A DNA stretch of 64,000 bases from Nissolia schottii (GCA_003254905.1 QANU01043002.1:397833-461832), one strand, 5' to 3'. Shown: positions 32,136-44,191, counted from the first letter of the stretch. The notes: a model not told the origin generated them from the letters alone. Numbers and translations are program-made.

Positions 32136-32579
32136 AAAATTAGGTGCAGATGATTATGGCAAGACGGGATTAACTTGTTTGAAAAGTAAACTTAAAACAT
32201 AATATGTTAATAATATTCCCATGTGATTAGATTTCATAATATAGATTAATGACCTCATATGATTTGTCTTGTGATTGATTGATTTAATTGGATTAAAATT
32301 CCAAATTATCATCCTCACAAAGCAAAATATGATATTACCAAATTATGATAAAAAAAAAAACTGAATGTTTTTAATTTATTAAGAAAAAAAATCATTAAAT
32401 AGGTAAATTAAAAATGGATTGAAATAAACTTAAAAACATGAAATAAAAACAATAAAATATCCAATAGTGCATAACAAACCAGTATTAGTATACAAAATAA
32501 CTTGATTGGTCTAAGAAAGTCTTGAAATATTAATTTTTGAACTTTGTCCATGAAAAAAAAGACTTAATATGTCCATTTA

Positions 32580-32620
32580 AATTGCTAATATCAATATATA
32601 TATATATATATATATAATAT
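32580..32620. repeat. (TA)n microsatellite
   Basis: TA dinucleotide run flanked by ATTGCTAATATC and AATATAAAAATA. Confidence 0.8.
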
Positions 32621-33132
32621 AAAAATATTATTTGAATGTATATATCATCATATGCATGCCCCACTCAATAAAAATAAGAAAAATAGATGCAACATATAAG
32701 AATTTACAATGACATTTTCTTTTTATAATTTCATTCAACACTCCTCCAAAAGTGGACAAGAGAAATGAGTATGCAACGATTAATAACATAATATGTCAAC
32801 TACTAATAAAACAATTAACAACCAAAAAGGAAGACATAAAATATAAATAGAGAAAACAGTTAACAAAAATAAAACAAAATCAGCCACACTATCCACCCCA
32901 TTTAAAGCCTCAAGATTCCTCAATCAATCGTTCCTTCAAGACATGTCCATCTTGACTCAAAGGTGATTAGAAGTTTGAAAAGTCCCAACTCTCTCACCTC
33001 TTCAATGTTGCTCCATTCCTTCTTCAGGAAAAGAGAGATCCTTGGTTACTCCCACTTCTAGATGTGAACCTCACAAAAGCAAAGGGAGCAGAGGGATCTT
33101 TCCTCACTTTCCTTGAAATGAAATGTTATAGG

Positions 33133-33177
33133 AGTTTGCAAAAGATGGCGAGCTCCTATGCCAAAATCAATGCTTGA
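33133..33177 (-). pseudogene. Proline-rich protein fragment, signal-peptide junction only
   Basis: The minus strand reads SSIDFGIGARHLLQT, almost exactly the junction of copies F/G (SSIDFGLGARHLLQT), but homology ends within a few codons on both sides. The upstream flank of the gene unit resumes at about 33605. It is the scar of a further family member. Confidence 0.75.
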
Positions 33178-33604
33178 TTTTTTGTGAGATTGATTTCAAT
33201 CTTTGATTTGGAAGTATTGCTTTGGTTAAATTAGGGAATGAGGCGTAAGTGGAAACGATGTCTTATATCAAATTAGTATAAATAAACAAAAGTAGGTAAA
33301 TAGACTCTATGTCTTAACCCAATCAATGAATTTAAAGGGTATTTCTAAATATATACTCTTCACTTAGTCTCATTCATCGACGTGGTACTTTACATTCACA
33401 TTTGAAACACAACACATATTTACTTTGAGTTGTGTTATATGAACGTTTTTGTGTAAGATATTGTGTCAACTCATATTATCTACCATTTAATGAGATTCTC
33501 ATGAGACCCATATTTTAATAAATTTTATCTGATAATAAATAAAATGGAAATTGATATGATGTCTCATGTCAAAATATCAAATGAGCATAATAATCGTTTT
33601 TTTT

Positions 33605-34590
33605 CTTTTAAGTTTGGAGTTGCACTGTCGTTGGAGTTGATATGATGACAGGGCATTAGAAAATTCATAATCTAACATCAATGTAGCATACTCCATGGTT
33701 TTGTCGTGAAATGTTATGTGTATAATATAAATGTGAATGACAAAAGTTAATTTATTTTTTTTGAAAAAACATAGATTCTATTATGGAGAGAAAATATGTG
33801 GTTATAGCATTCTTGATTTTAAGGGGGCCTTCCTTTAGAGGTGTTTCAACTCGACCCAAAACTTTTTGATGAGGTTTCGTTGGAAAATTTGAATTTTTTG
33901 ACGCATTATGGGTCATATTTCAGGTTAGTCTAACTTGATTTAAAGTCAAGTAATTATGTAAAAGTTATAATTTTTTAATAATAATGTTATGTTCTTTTAC
34001 CAAATATTTGTAACGATTTTTATGAATAATACTTAACGATTTTGAGAATAAAATATGAAGAAAAATGTTAAATATTATTCGTTGTTAAAAAAATTTGGTA
34101 AGAGGATGATCATAAAACACTACTCTACTCTTTAATTAAATAATCAATGATAAACTATATAAAAGTTATATTTTAAATTAATATATTTTACCTAACATAG
34201 TCTTATACTCTTATTTTTATATTGATATATTTTAATTTAAAATATTTTTTTTAATTTTAGTTCTTATAAAATTTATTATTTTGCTATGTATAATGTTCAA
34301 ATCGCTGAAAGTAATCTCGAAGTGAATTTCATCTTATTTAACTCAATCATTAGTAAAATCTAAGCCTAACTCGTCATTTGTAAACTTTAATTAGCTCCTC
34401 GTTGGGAGAACCGGCATGGTTTTCACGTATATATACTGGTTACAAAAATCTCTTTTTCAAGTTTCAACCCCTTTTAGATGCACAATTTGGACATTTAATG
34501 GTGTAACAACATACATACTAATTAAACAACAATACAATGCCCTCGTTCAATTATTATAACATGAAGTCTATATGCTCAACCTGCATTCTC
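33605..34590. repeat. Orphan upstream flank of the proline-rich unit
   Basis: Shares ordered blocks with about 38935-39640: GGGCATTAGAAAATTCATAA, CCTTCCTTTAGAGG / CAACTCGACC, GCCCTCGTTCAATTATTATAACATG and CTCAACCTGCATTCTC. Divergence is high. It belongs with the 33133-33177 fragment. Confidence 0.55.
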
Positions 34591-35002
34591 GAGAAATTAA
34601 TTTTTTTTAAGCCAAGTTAAAACAGAATGAGTTAAGAACAAGAACCATTTTTTCCCCTTATCAATAATTATTGGTAGTTTTTCGCTTGCTCCATGAGATA
34701 ATTATCTCTCTACTCATTTTGTTTATTTTTACTAATTTTTATAATTAAATTCATCAAACTTTGTCGACATTTCATGTTTTATATGATATTGACAAATGTT
34801 TCATTAGTCAAATCATTGAAATAATTAACTTGTAAGAGGTTGATGGTTTCTCTGATGTCCTACTGAGATATTTACATCTCCCTTCTAAATTTGTTCATCT
34901 TTAATGATTTTTAAAATTAAACTAGTTAAACTTTGTCATTATTTCATCAATACAAAACATTAAATTATAAATGATGATAAAATTTGATAAATTTATTTTT
35001 AA

Positions 35003-36555
35003 AATTTGTTTAAAATAAACAAATTTAACAGAGATGAGCAGTTACTCTACGGACACGTGAAAAACCGTCATAATTATTATATCAACATTAAGACTCGCTA
35101 ATCTTCTTGAATTATTTTCCTTAAGTCAAAATTGAGAGGTACTTTTTGTCAAAATAATAATAATAATAATAATAGAGAGGTACTTTGACCAAAGAAACAA
35201 AAAGATGTGGAAGTAACCGTAGAAGAATGAAACATTGACACGAGTAAATTAGGAGATATCTTTCATGTTAATTTGTCCTTCCATTACACTAATGCCTTCT
35301 ACGGTAAAATTCTTATTATGATCCTGCTATCCATGCATGCCCTGCATCTATGTTCTGAAATGCAACTATTTAATTTGTCTTAAATTAGTTCTGAAATATA
35401 TTGATAATTTCTTGCTACATATTTGTAATGTGGAAGTTTCTAGAGCTAGGTTAATTACAATGTTACGTTTGTGCTATTCCCTCTAATTAAAGGAACTTAA
35501 AAGGTAGTGGCAACTTTTTTTTTCCCCAATAAGTAGCCTCTTCATTCCACCGAATAGGGTAAAAAAAAAGAGTAGCAGCAATCTAATAAGAACAAAAAAT
35601 AACAGTAGCATATGATATTAAGATATCACAAAGTAGTACAATAGGAAAAAAAAAAACAGAAAAGGAAAAATAAAATAAAAAATTAACACACCTATAATGT
35701 GTATAAATTACCCATAGCAAAGACACAAATCCGAAATCCCAGAAAACCAAAAATAAAAATACAAGAAAAACATAATGTAAAATGAAAAAGTAAACCCATA
35801 AATGAATATATTAGTAATTGCTCAGCGAGGCAGATCATAATTCATCACACAGCAACTTTAAATGAGAGTAGCAATATTCTTCTTCTTCTCAATTAAGGAC
35901 TTGTGGTGGTTGAAGGGGGTGGAGAGAAAAATGGGATGGAAGGCATCGCATTTGGGATTGTAGGAATGTTTGGGAATGATCCTGATCCTCCTTTAGGGAT
36001 TGATGGCATTGTGATTGGGATGCTAGGAAGTGGTGGCATAGTGGTTGTTGGAATTGTAGGCTGTGGCAAATTTGGCATATTTGGCAATGAAGGCAAAGGT
36101 GGCATTAATGTTGGTTTAGGCAAAGGTGGCAAGCCAGGAAAATTTGGCATAATAGGTGTTGGAGTAGTTTGCAATAGATGCCTTGCTCCTAGGCCAAAAT
36201 CAATGCTTGAAAAGGAAATTGCAATTAGGAGGGATATGGCAATGGAAGTGTGATAGGCCATGGCTATAAGGTGGATTAAATGATGACGATTTTGGGAATT
36301 GGAATGTGTTTAAACAAGTTTTTTTGCTTTGGTTTGCATGGAAAGACTATTACAAGGTTTGGGGTTATATATAGGTACTTTTGAGATGTGGAAGGTGTAC
36401 CGCTCTGGTTTATTGTAGGTAATCTACTCTAGGACTTTTTTCAGATTGATTCATCTTTGGTTGGTTGGCCTTCTTATTTATAATCTTTTCTTTTTCATTT
36501 TGTTGGTGTTGTAGCTGAAGCTGCTTATTTGGTGACAGGGAATTAGTAAATGTAG
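35003..36555. repeat. Segmental duplication, unit 2 (carries copy G)
   Basis: Second copy of the 28824-30380 unit. It matches in order and across the gene. Confidence 0.85.
35893..36261 (-). CDS. Small secreted proline-rich protein (copy G), 122 aa
   Basis: ATG at 36261, stop at 35893-35895. The 369-nt coding region is identical to copy F except for one base that changes residue 3 from Asn to Tyr (MANHTS to MAYHTS) at the start of the signal peptide. Domain plan as in copy F: signal peptide, ARHLLQT junction, Pro-rich chain, FFSPPPSTTTSP end. The TATA box TATATATA is at ~36367-36375. The surrounding duplicated DNA has diverged more than the coding sequence. Confidence 0.85.
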   Translation of the reverse strand: MAYHTSIAISLLIAISFSSIDFGLGARHLLQTTPTPIMPNFPGLPPLPKPTLMPPLPSLPNMPNLPQPTIPTTTMPPLPSIPITMPSIPKGGSGSFPNIPTIPNAMPSIPFFSPPPSTTTSP

Positions 36556-37144
36556 TAATTTTTTTATCATATTGTAAGAGTTTTTGCTAATAAGTACCCT
36601 AATTAAGAATATTTAATGAGGAGAGTAAAATAAAAATAATCGAATATTATTAATTTGAATGCATTGAAAACTTTAAAAGTTTTCACTTTTAATAAAATAT
36701 TTATACTTTAATTTTTGTCCTTAAATGGACATTTGTTAGTCTTTCTCTTATTTCAATATTTAAAGTTAAGAGTTATGTAGTAGTTTTAATTATGTTGGGG
36801 AGTAACGCTTTTTTCTTTATGTTTTCATTCAATACATTCACTATCAGTTTTTTAATTCAAGATCAGATTAATATTAATGTCTCGTTCACTTTCATAAGTT
36901 ACGTACGTGTTTCTTCTGGTATGATGATATTGTGTACGTTGAGGTCCTAGTGTTTAACAATTTTGGTCGGCATTTATGATCTTATCGGAGGTTTTGTGCG
37001 GAATAATTTATATAGATTATCTGAATTTTAAATTATATGATAATTTACATTGACTTATTTTGTATGACAAAATTATTAGTAATTTGAATTACTCAGATAA
37101 TTTATGTTGTCTTTAAAGTGATAATGTACTTTCATGGGTTGGGG
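36556..37144. other. AT-rich spacer
   Basis: No gene or clear repeat recognised. Confidence 0.35.
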
Positions 37145-37900
37145 TGGGAACATGTCAGGCCGGACCTTTAACAGGTCAGGTCTGTTTCGTAAATTTCTGG
37201 CCTGTTAATTGTTATAAACTTTTTTTTAGCCTGACCCGACCTATTTGGGAAGCCTGGCCTGTCCTGTAGGCTGACAGGCCTGCCTGATTTTTTTTATAAT
37301 AAAAAAGCTGATACTTTTGGCCTGTTATTACGGCCTGTTATTGCGGCATGTTACACACTCAATAAAATAACATTCACAGCTTGTTATTACGGCCTGTTAG
37401 ACACTCAATAAAATAAAATTCAAAAATAATAACCAATCATCTTACAATACCAATAATATCCAAATACGATCTACGTCCAAAACATACAAGACAAATAATA
37501 TCAAAATACCAAATAAACAAGAATTATTCTCAACACAATACATTAATTCTCAACACAACATTAATTCACAACGCAAGAATTATTGAGAGATGTGAGTCTT
37601 GAGAGATAATAGGCATATAGTTTTTCTAGGGTTACTTACTTTAAAAAGTAAAAACAAAATTAAAATGATAAAATTGTATTAATTAATATAATTACATAAA
37701 ATGATACAAAAAGTAATGTTAGTCTAGTGGTTACCATGTTACTTAGTATAAGGAAGGTCTTGGGTTCAAATCCTGTTAGAAGGTAAATGAGTTTTTATTT
37801 GTAAGTAAACAGACTTTGAAAATGGCCTGGACGTAGCCTGTTTACTGAAACAGGCTTAAAAAATAGCGGCCTGGTCTATTCCCTTGATTACCACCTCTAA
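37145..37900. mobile_element. Dispersed repeat with GGCCTG-rich inverted ends and an internal SINE-like insertion
   Basis: The left end GGGTGGGAACATGTCAGGCC and right end GGCCTGGTCTATTCCCTTG are inverted partners, typical of the TAGGGGTGGGAAtaGGCC family of plant hAT-like elements. CAGGCC/GGCCTG words recur throughout. Inside, 37720-37773 carries an A-box (TAGTCTAGTGG) and B-box (GGTTCAAATCC) spaced as in a tRNA-derived SINE. Confidence 0.55.
37715..37800 (+). mobile_element. SINE-like / tRNA-relic segment
   Basis: A-box TAGTCTAGTGG at 37720-37730 and B-box GGTTCAAATCC at 37763-37773, with no cloverleaf possible (the acceptor stem does not pair). The 3' side is T/A-rich. Confidence 0.5.
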
Positions 37901-38574
37901 ATAATCCTAAATAATAATAATAATAAATAATAATAATAATAAGTAATATATATTACTGTGTAATTTTTTTAATATGTCAAACAAGGTAATACAAATTCTC
38001 TTACATTACCTATGCATGTCAAACATGACAATATAAAATCACCAACAATTTAAATATGATAATATTTCTCAAAGGTAATTTGAATTACTTAATAATCTTG
38101 GAGGCAATGTATTAAACGTTATGTTGCAATAGTATCCATTTAAGCAACTCCTTTTGTTTTTTCCCTTAAAAAACATTCTTTATTTTTCCTTAAAAAACTA
38201 ATCTCGTGGTTGAGGTCAAATCAAATAATAGATTACTTGTCACAAAATATTTTTTTACTCTCATGAGTAAGGATCAAAATCCCCAATCACATAATTAAAG
38301 AATAAGATAAATTACCACCACACTACCCCTTGGGATTAAATCCTTATGTTTCCTTTGAGAAGAACGTTGGCAACGTTCTTTATATTAATTATTACCTACC
38401 ACTGTAATAAAGAGACTGTTCTCTTGAGCAATTCATGTAGTCTCCTTAATTCATTTACATAATTAGTGATAAGTGATTGTTATACTTATATCCTAGGGAA
38501 TACTTTTAGTGGTGATAAACAAATTTCATTTTAAGTATAAAAAAATCATTTTAATAGTATTGTGTTATTTAATT
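37901..38574. other. AT-rich spacer with (AAT)n
   Basis: AAT microsatellite at 37914-37940. No gene seen. Confidence 0.4.
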
Positions 38575-38910
38575 GGATTAAATAAATTTTTATTCCTAAT
38601 AAATCACGAATTTTAATTTTGTACTCTATTAAATTTTTTCTTTAGTTTGAGTTTTTGATAAATTTTATTTTTGTTTTAGTCCATAACATTAAGTTGGGTC
38701 GTGAGGGACTAATTTATTTTTTTTAATTTAACAATGTTTGACCAAATTTTAGTGAAATCTATAACTTTCATTTGGGATGTCATCTTTTAACAAATTTAAC
38801 TTAACGTCTAGACTAAAACAAAAAAAAAATTATCAGGGACTCAAACAATTTTTTTTAATAAGGTGTAAAATTAAAATTCACGATTTATTAGGATAAAAAC
38901 TTATTTAACC
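38575..38910. mobile_element. Mutator-like MITE, 336 bp, with 10-bp target duplication
   Basis: Inverted arms of at least 50 bp run from GGATTAAATAAATTTTTAT at the left, matching the reverse complement of the right end ending AACTTATTTAACC, and continue through CTAATAAATC.TGAATTTTAATTTT. The flanking direct repeat TTATTTAATT is perfect (38565-38574 and 38911-38920). MULE elements usually duplicate 9-11 bp. Confidence 0.85.
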
Positions 38911-38934
38911 TTATTTAATTAAATTTTTTCAACG

Positions 38935-39640
38935 GTAAATTCACAAACTAACAATATCTTGATTGGCAAAGATTTTCAAATTTATTCCATGGTTTCAAGG
39001 CAGCTTCCTTTGGAGGTAATCCCAGCTCGACCTGAAGTTTATTAGAGGTAATTCCATGGTTCGATTGTGAAATTTGGCCTATTAATACACTTTTTGAGTT
39101 GTAATAAGAATCATATTTTGGATTGACTTGGCTCGATTCAAAGTTAAATTATTATTTAAATGTTATATTTTCTTTAAATAATTAATGATAAAGTATAAAA
39201 ATTAATACTTTAATTAATATATTTTACATAATATGGTCTAATTTTTTGCATTAATTTAATTTAATTTATTTTAAATTATATATTATAAATTTTTTTTAAT
39301 TTTATTTCTTACAAAAGTTTATGACTTTACTATGTATCATATATATTCAAATTTTTAAAAGTAGCAAAAAAAAAAGTTAAGTTGATCCAATTAATTCGAT
39401 TTGATCATTAGACTTGGTCGTTATTGAATAGGATATAAACTCAACAGAATAATTCAATTAACAATTTGGTACAAGTTTGGGTTTTGTCTAACTTGTCTAA
39501 ACTTATATCTAACCAACCTACCGGTGTTTAAGTCTAGCTCAACCCAACTTGTCCTTTGTATTTTATCTTTCAAACAATAATATAATGTGCCCTTGCTCAA
39601 TTATTACAACATGGAATCTATGCTCTACCTGCATTATCAA
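38935..39640. repeat. Orphan upstream flank of the proline-rich unit
   Basis: Matches the 33605-34590 block and, at its left edge, the 27515-27660 block. No gene is attached. Confidence 0.5.
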
Positions 39641-40460
39641 TTACTAGTAAGGGTTGTGTGCACTTTGTACATGTTAAATAGAAATTGGAAATTGTTATAG
39701 AAAATTGCTTAGATGGTAGAGTATATAAAGGTAAAAAATGAAAAAAAATTAGATACCAAAGTGTCAAACCTCTTTATCTGATCTTTATCTGATGGCATAG
39801 ATATTTCTATACATCTTCTATTACAAATTAAATACATAAGCATGTAATAATGCCTCTATGATACGATATGATATCACAACAAAAACCCAATTTAGAAGAA
39901 CATGGGTGCTGGATCCCACTCACATGATTAAAGAATAATGCTGAGTCCGGCTTTTGTTTTCACTAGATGATGAAGGGATAAAAACACTTTGTCATATTGG
40001 GGGCTCCAATCCACGACTGACTGAGGCCAGGACAAGATAAGGTTATAATAACCTTTATGAACAACAACAAAATATAGCTGCCTTTTGTGGAAGTTACCAT
40101 GATAAATATTTTAAACTCAGCCACGTACAGCCACATGTATTTCAAAAAGATTATAAAAAAATTAAATAAATTGTATCATAGAAAATCAACGGTGAAGATG
40201 TACATGTAACAAGGTCAGGTGTAATTTTTATATGAGATAATCAATTTTCATATTTGAGGTACTTTTATGTTGCAACGAGTTAGATACGTGAACTAGATCC
40301 ATCTATTGTGAATTACTCATTTAATTAAATTACATAAGTAACATAATATCTTCTAAACTCCAGGAAATTTCATGTTTTCCGTTAAACAATATTTGATTTA
40401 GTAAATTTTGTGGAACTGATGATCCATACGCTAAAAATATATAACATCATTCAATTGTTT
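39641..40460. other. AT-rich spacer
   Basis: No gene supported. A 60-codon frame at 39963-40145 has no recognisable features. Confidence 0.35.
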
Positions 40461-40905
40461 TTACCTTGTACCGAATGGGTACTTTGGATCCTGGAGCTCC
40501 ACGGGTGATTCTGGACGGCCGGCACTAGTACCTGCAAGGACTCCGATGCTTAAGTTAGCAGAGGTTCGAGATGCTTGTAAAAATGTGGGTGATGAGTCTG
40601 AGAGATAACTGATATGCTGGTCTTGTTTTAATACCTGAGTGGCACCCGTGATTTTCTCCAATTCGAGGATCTCTCCACCATTCTATCTCTGGTGATCACG
40701 GCGTGATTTTTGCTAGGGAGATCCTATCTCGGAGCGCGGTATCTGCTAGTCGTTATGAAGCCGGCTTGGGTTGCTCTGGCTTGGTTGGGTTGTTCCGTGG
40801 ACTCTCATGTTCTTTGGCCGTTATCTTGTGGGCTAAGGGTGAGGATTCCATCGAATGGACCCTCAGGGCCAGTTCATAACATACCTCATCCGTTTAAGCT
40901 TTAAG
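40461..40905. mobile_element. GC-richer dispersed repeat, LTR-like fragment
   Basis: An abrupt composition change, from AT-rich flanks to about half GC, marks this block. It carries phrases such as GGTACCTGCAAGGACTCCGATGC-type text (TACCTGCAAGGACTCCGATG at about 40529) and AAGTTAGCAGAGG, which I associate with LTR sequences of Ty3/gypsy elements in legumes and other eudicots. Ends are not defined. Short frames on both strands are not genes. Confidence 0.45.
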
Positions 40906-41545
40906 AAAATATAGCTTTTGACATGATATTAGAACTTGTATAATTAAATGGCTACTCTAGAGTTTGATCCTTGTCACCCCCCATTTATAAATGTTTCAAA
41001 TCAAAAGAGCTCTTGTGAGAGAGATTTGAGTAACTATCTGCTATCCTAAATAATCTTATTTGAGATAAAATATCATTGTTTTGGATAACGGTTTTAACTG
41101 TCTCAGGAGCAAATGGAATGTTGTCAATATACTATTCATTACAAGGAATAAACATCAAAAATGAAAAGCCATGCTTCTTGTGCCTAAAATGCATTTGACT
41201 TAAAAAATAAATAAATAAAAACCACTTCTTTTACTTAAATTCTTTTGATATAGCATAATTTGGCCACATTGGACGGAATTGCTTCACTCATGCTCTAAGT
41301 ATTCAGAAATTCAAGATTTGTATTGAACTTGAAATATCTAAGTCTCATACATTACAAAACAATAATCAATATGCTACACTGAAACAGACTCAAACAAACT
41401 AGAACATAACTTGTAATTTAAGCACACATACAAATTCAAACCAAATTAATAGAGCCACCCTCAGATGGAAACAACAAATCATAAAATATAAAATATTACA
41501 TGCATTGAATTGAACAGACCAAGTTACTAGAGAAAAATTCTAGTT
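40906..41545. other. Spacer and 3' flank of copy H
   Basis: AT-rich, no separate gene. The right part is probably the 3' UTR of the minus-strand gene at 41546. Confidence 0.4.
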
Positions 41546-41902
41546 TTAAGGAGTGATGGTAGGAATCTTAGGCAACTCTGGTTTGGGAATATCGGGAATA
41601 GGCACATTCGGAATCCCAGGCACGTCAGGGATTGGAACATTAGGCAACTCCGGCTTAGGCAGCGGTGGCAACTGAGGGTTCACCGGAGGAAGCTCCGGCT
41701 TCGGAAGTGGCGGGAGTGGCAGAGGCAACGGCACCGGCAGGTCGACCTTTGGGACCAAAGGTAGTGGCAAATCAACTTTGGAAACCTCATTTATTTTTTT
41801 TGGCATGTTACGTGCCTCAGCAACATTTGTGTCACTAGTCATTAGTGAAAAAGTTAGGAGCAGAATTGGTAGAATGAATGGTGAGAAATTGAGAGAAGCC
41901 AT
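41546..41902 (-). CDS. Secreted PELPK-like proline-rich protein (copy H), 118 aa
   Basis: ATG at 41902, stop at 41546-41548. Residues 1-30 are a signal peptide (MASLNFSPFILPILLLTFSL) with likely cleavage at VAEA/RNMPKK. After a short Lys-rich stretch (PKKINEVSKV) the chain is a series of charged proline repeats: VDLPLPLVPKVDLPVPLPLPLPPL, two LPPLPKPELP units, NVPIPDVPG.PNVPIPDIP and a terminal KPELPKIPTITP. The repeated PELP(K) unit is that of Arabidopsis PELPK1, a wall-associated protein implicated in growth and defence. TATAAAAG lies at about 41968-41975. It differs from copies B-G in having Lys/Asp/Glu in its repeats. Confidence 0.82.
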   Translation of the reverse strand: MASLNFSPFILPILLLTFSLMTSDTNVAEARNMPKKINEVSKVDLPLPLVPKVDLPVPLPLPLPPLPKPELPPVNPQLPPLPKPELPNVPIPDVPGIPNVPIPDIPKPELPKIPTITP

Positions 41903-43129
41903 GGTTTTTGGTTGCAGCTATAGCAGATATGAAAATTGGTTATGGTTTTTGAGATGTTGCTTGTGGCCTTTTATAGACAAAGGTAGTGAGCGAATTATCT
42001 TGTGATACATGAACATGTATTGAGGATAAGTTGTTATTAACATCTAATTAAAGTTCTTAATGTGTATAACGTCGAATTAAAGGATAATTATTATTATTAT
42101 TCTTTTTATCAAAATTACTAGTATCTTAAGTCCACTTAACTTTACCTAATTTGGCTCAAGTCGGGTCGGCTTACTATGGGAGTAAAACTCTTCTAGTGTT
42201 AGTTTTTTTTTCCATTTAAAGACTCGAACCTAAGACTTTTTCCATTTATGTTATTTTACTTTCTTTTCGTATAGTGATAATTTACGTTTTGGCTCCTTTC
42301 AAGAATTACAGGGTGGAATATTTGTCTGCTAGGCAAAGCCAGCTTTAAGCTATTGCACCAACTTATTATTCTTTTGATTGGACCACAGGAGTATAATTCT
42401 TTTTCTTTTAATAAAGTTGATATTAAATATTCACTAGAAATGTTGAAGAAAAGATTGATGTTTTCATTGTTTTGCTTATATTAAAATCAGAACGGATTTC
42501 CTCTTCAGTTAAACAAAACACCAACTTCTAAGTTAGTAGAAAAGTCTGGTTCTAATAGAATTAGTAACCTTTTCCTGAAGTGCATGACTTCTTCTGACAT
42601 TAGATAGTAGCAAAATCCCACTAAAAGTTTTAAAGGGTCTAATATTTTGGCTACCAAAAGAAACTAACTGATTAATGTAATATTTACAAAAATATAGTTC
42701 TATTAGTCAAAACATTACATGTGATATAATCCACTAGCAGTTTCAAGTTCCAAGTGTGCTATGAGCTGTTTGACACAGGGTTTTGTATTACTAGATGAAG
42801 AGGAGATGAAATATTTTTGTCTTGTTAGGGGCTCAAATCCACAGAATGAGGCTGGCATGTAACAAACCACAAGAACAAGGTAAGGTCATTTTGTCCCTTT
42901 ATGGAGAAGTACCAAAGCAACATGTGGCATGGTGTTGATTGCTTTTGTAAAAGTTATCTAGATAAACATTTTACACTCTGATAGAGCCACAAGTAAATCA
43001 GCCAATCAGCTTCTCCTCTGCTATACAGAGAGCTATGTTTGTTGGGAAGAATTATTTACTAAATTGAAGTGTGTATTTGGTAGATGACAATAAAAAGATG
43101 TATATGTAATTTGATGAAAGATCTTGTTT
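41903..43129. other. Promoter of copy H and intergenic DNA
   Basis: Apart from the TATA box no gene is seen. A degenerate tRNA/SINE-like segment (minus strand, B-box-like TAGGTTCGAGTC at 42222-42233) may be present in 42190-42370. Confidence 0.35.
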
Positions 43130-43450
43130 TTTCTTTAAGTAGGTGGAGATAAAAACACAAAAAAACTAAAGCTAAACGCACAACGTGCGCGGTATCAACA
43201 CACATATTCGTCACAGTTCATAGTTAATGAGAAGCTGAATCTCTCTTAGTGCAGACCTTAGCTGATTATTGTTAACCACAAACCCAACCACTTTTACGCG
43301 GTCGAAATCCAGTCACATGATAGAAACCTTTCACCCTAAGCTCACATGAAAAGCAATAAGCTCAACAAGAGTCACCCTATAAATAGGAACTTTATTCATA
43401 AAGTCACCCACCCTCTTATCCAAGAAATCACCAAGAACAACTAAATACAA
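43130..43450 (-). mobile_element. Possible LINE RNase H fragment
   Basis: The minus strand contains ...VTLVELIAFHVSL... and ..DFDRVKVVGFVVNNNQLRSALREIQLLINYEL.., whose spacing resembles the E-A...G...V..E.D....V..I core of plant LINE RNase H domains. Stops interrupt it. Weak. Confidence 0.3.
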
Positions 43451-44191
43451 GGAAATTTTGAAACAATTATTATTACTATTGTTTTAATTTCCATCACTAG
43501 TGGCTAGGAACTACACATGTTCTTCAAAACTGAGATGGTGGAAAGTTCCATGTTAAGGACTAGGGTGCTCTTGATTTGAACATCATTTCCACAAGTCATT
43601 GATTCAGCATTGAATTTATGGTGTGTTATAATTTGGACAATATTTCAAAGGACAGAATCATATAACAAAAATATAGATTCATTTCCATCACAAAAAAGCA
43701 TCCAACTTATTAGCAAATTAGCTTCAACAGAATGTGAACTAATAAAATTCCATCACTGGCTCACATGCCACTGATAAACATACACATGAAATGGCAGAGG
43801 TTTCTTCAAATCATTTAAGATACAATATTTAATAAATTGCACACAAATGCATGATTAAGCCTATGTTTTTTTTTTTATTCCTAATAGTACAAATTTAAGA
43901 CAATTAACATGATACATTCTTGGTTTGGTACCAGAGACAGAACAGAGACACAGAGACAAAAAATTCCTATATTTTCTATAACTTGCTAAAACTGTGACAG
44001 AAGGAACATAAAATTTTTGCCTTGATGGACACAAAATTGAGGCCTGGATGGACAAAAATTTTCTCTATCTTTATCCTTTTGTCTCTATTCCTCTGTCTGT
44101 CTCTAAAATCAAACGCAGCCTAGGAGAACAAGGCTTAGTTGTTATTGTTATAACATCATACACTCCACGGGAAAATAGGTGTAAAAATTCG
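43451..44191. other. 3' UTR of the carbonic anhydrase gene and spacer
   Basis: No separate gene. The poly-A site is not obvious. The pieces nearest 44191 are probably transcribed 3' UTR. Confidence 0.4.

Noticed and set aside
37715..37790. A second tRNA gene (A-box and B-box present)
   Set aside because: Acceptor and anticodon stems do not pair, so it is SINE-like or a relic and not a tRNA.
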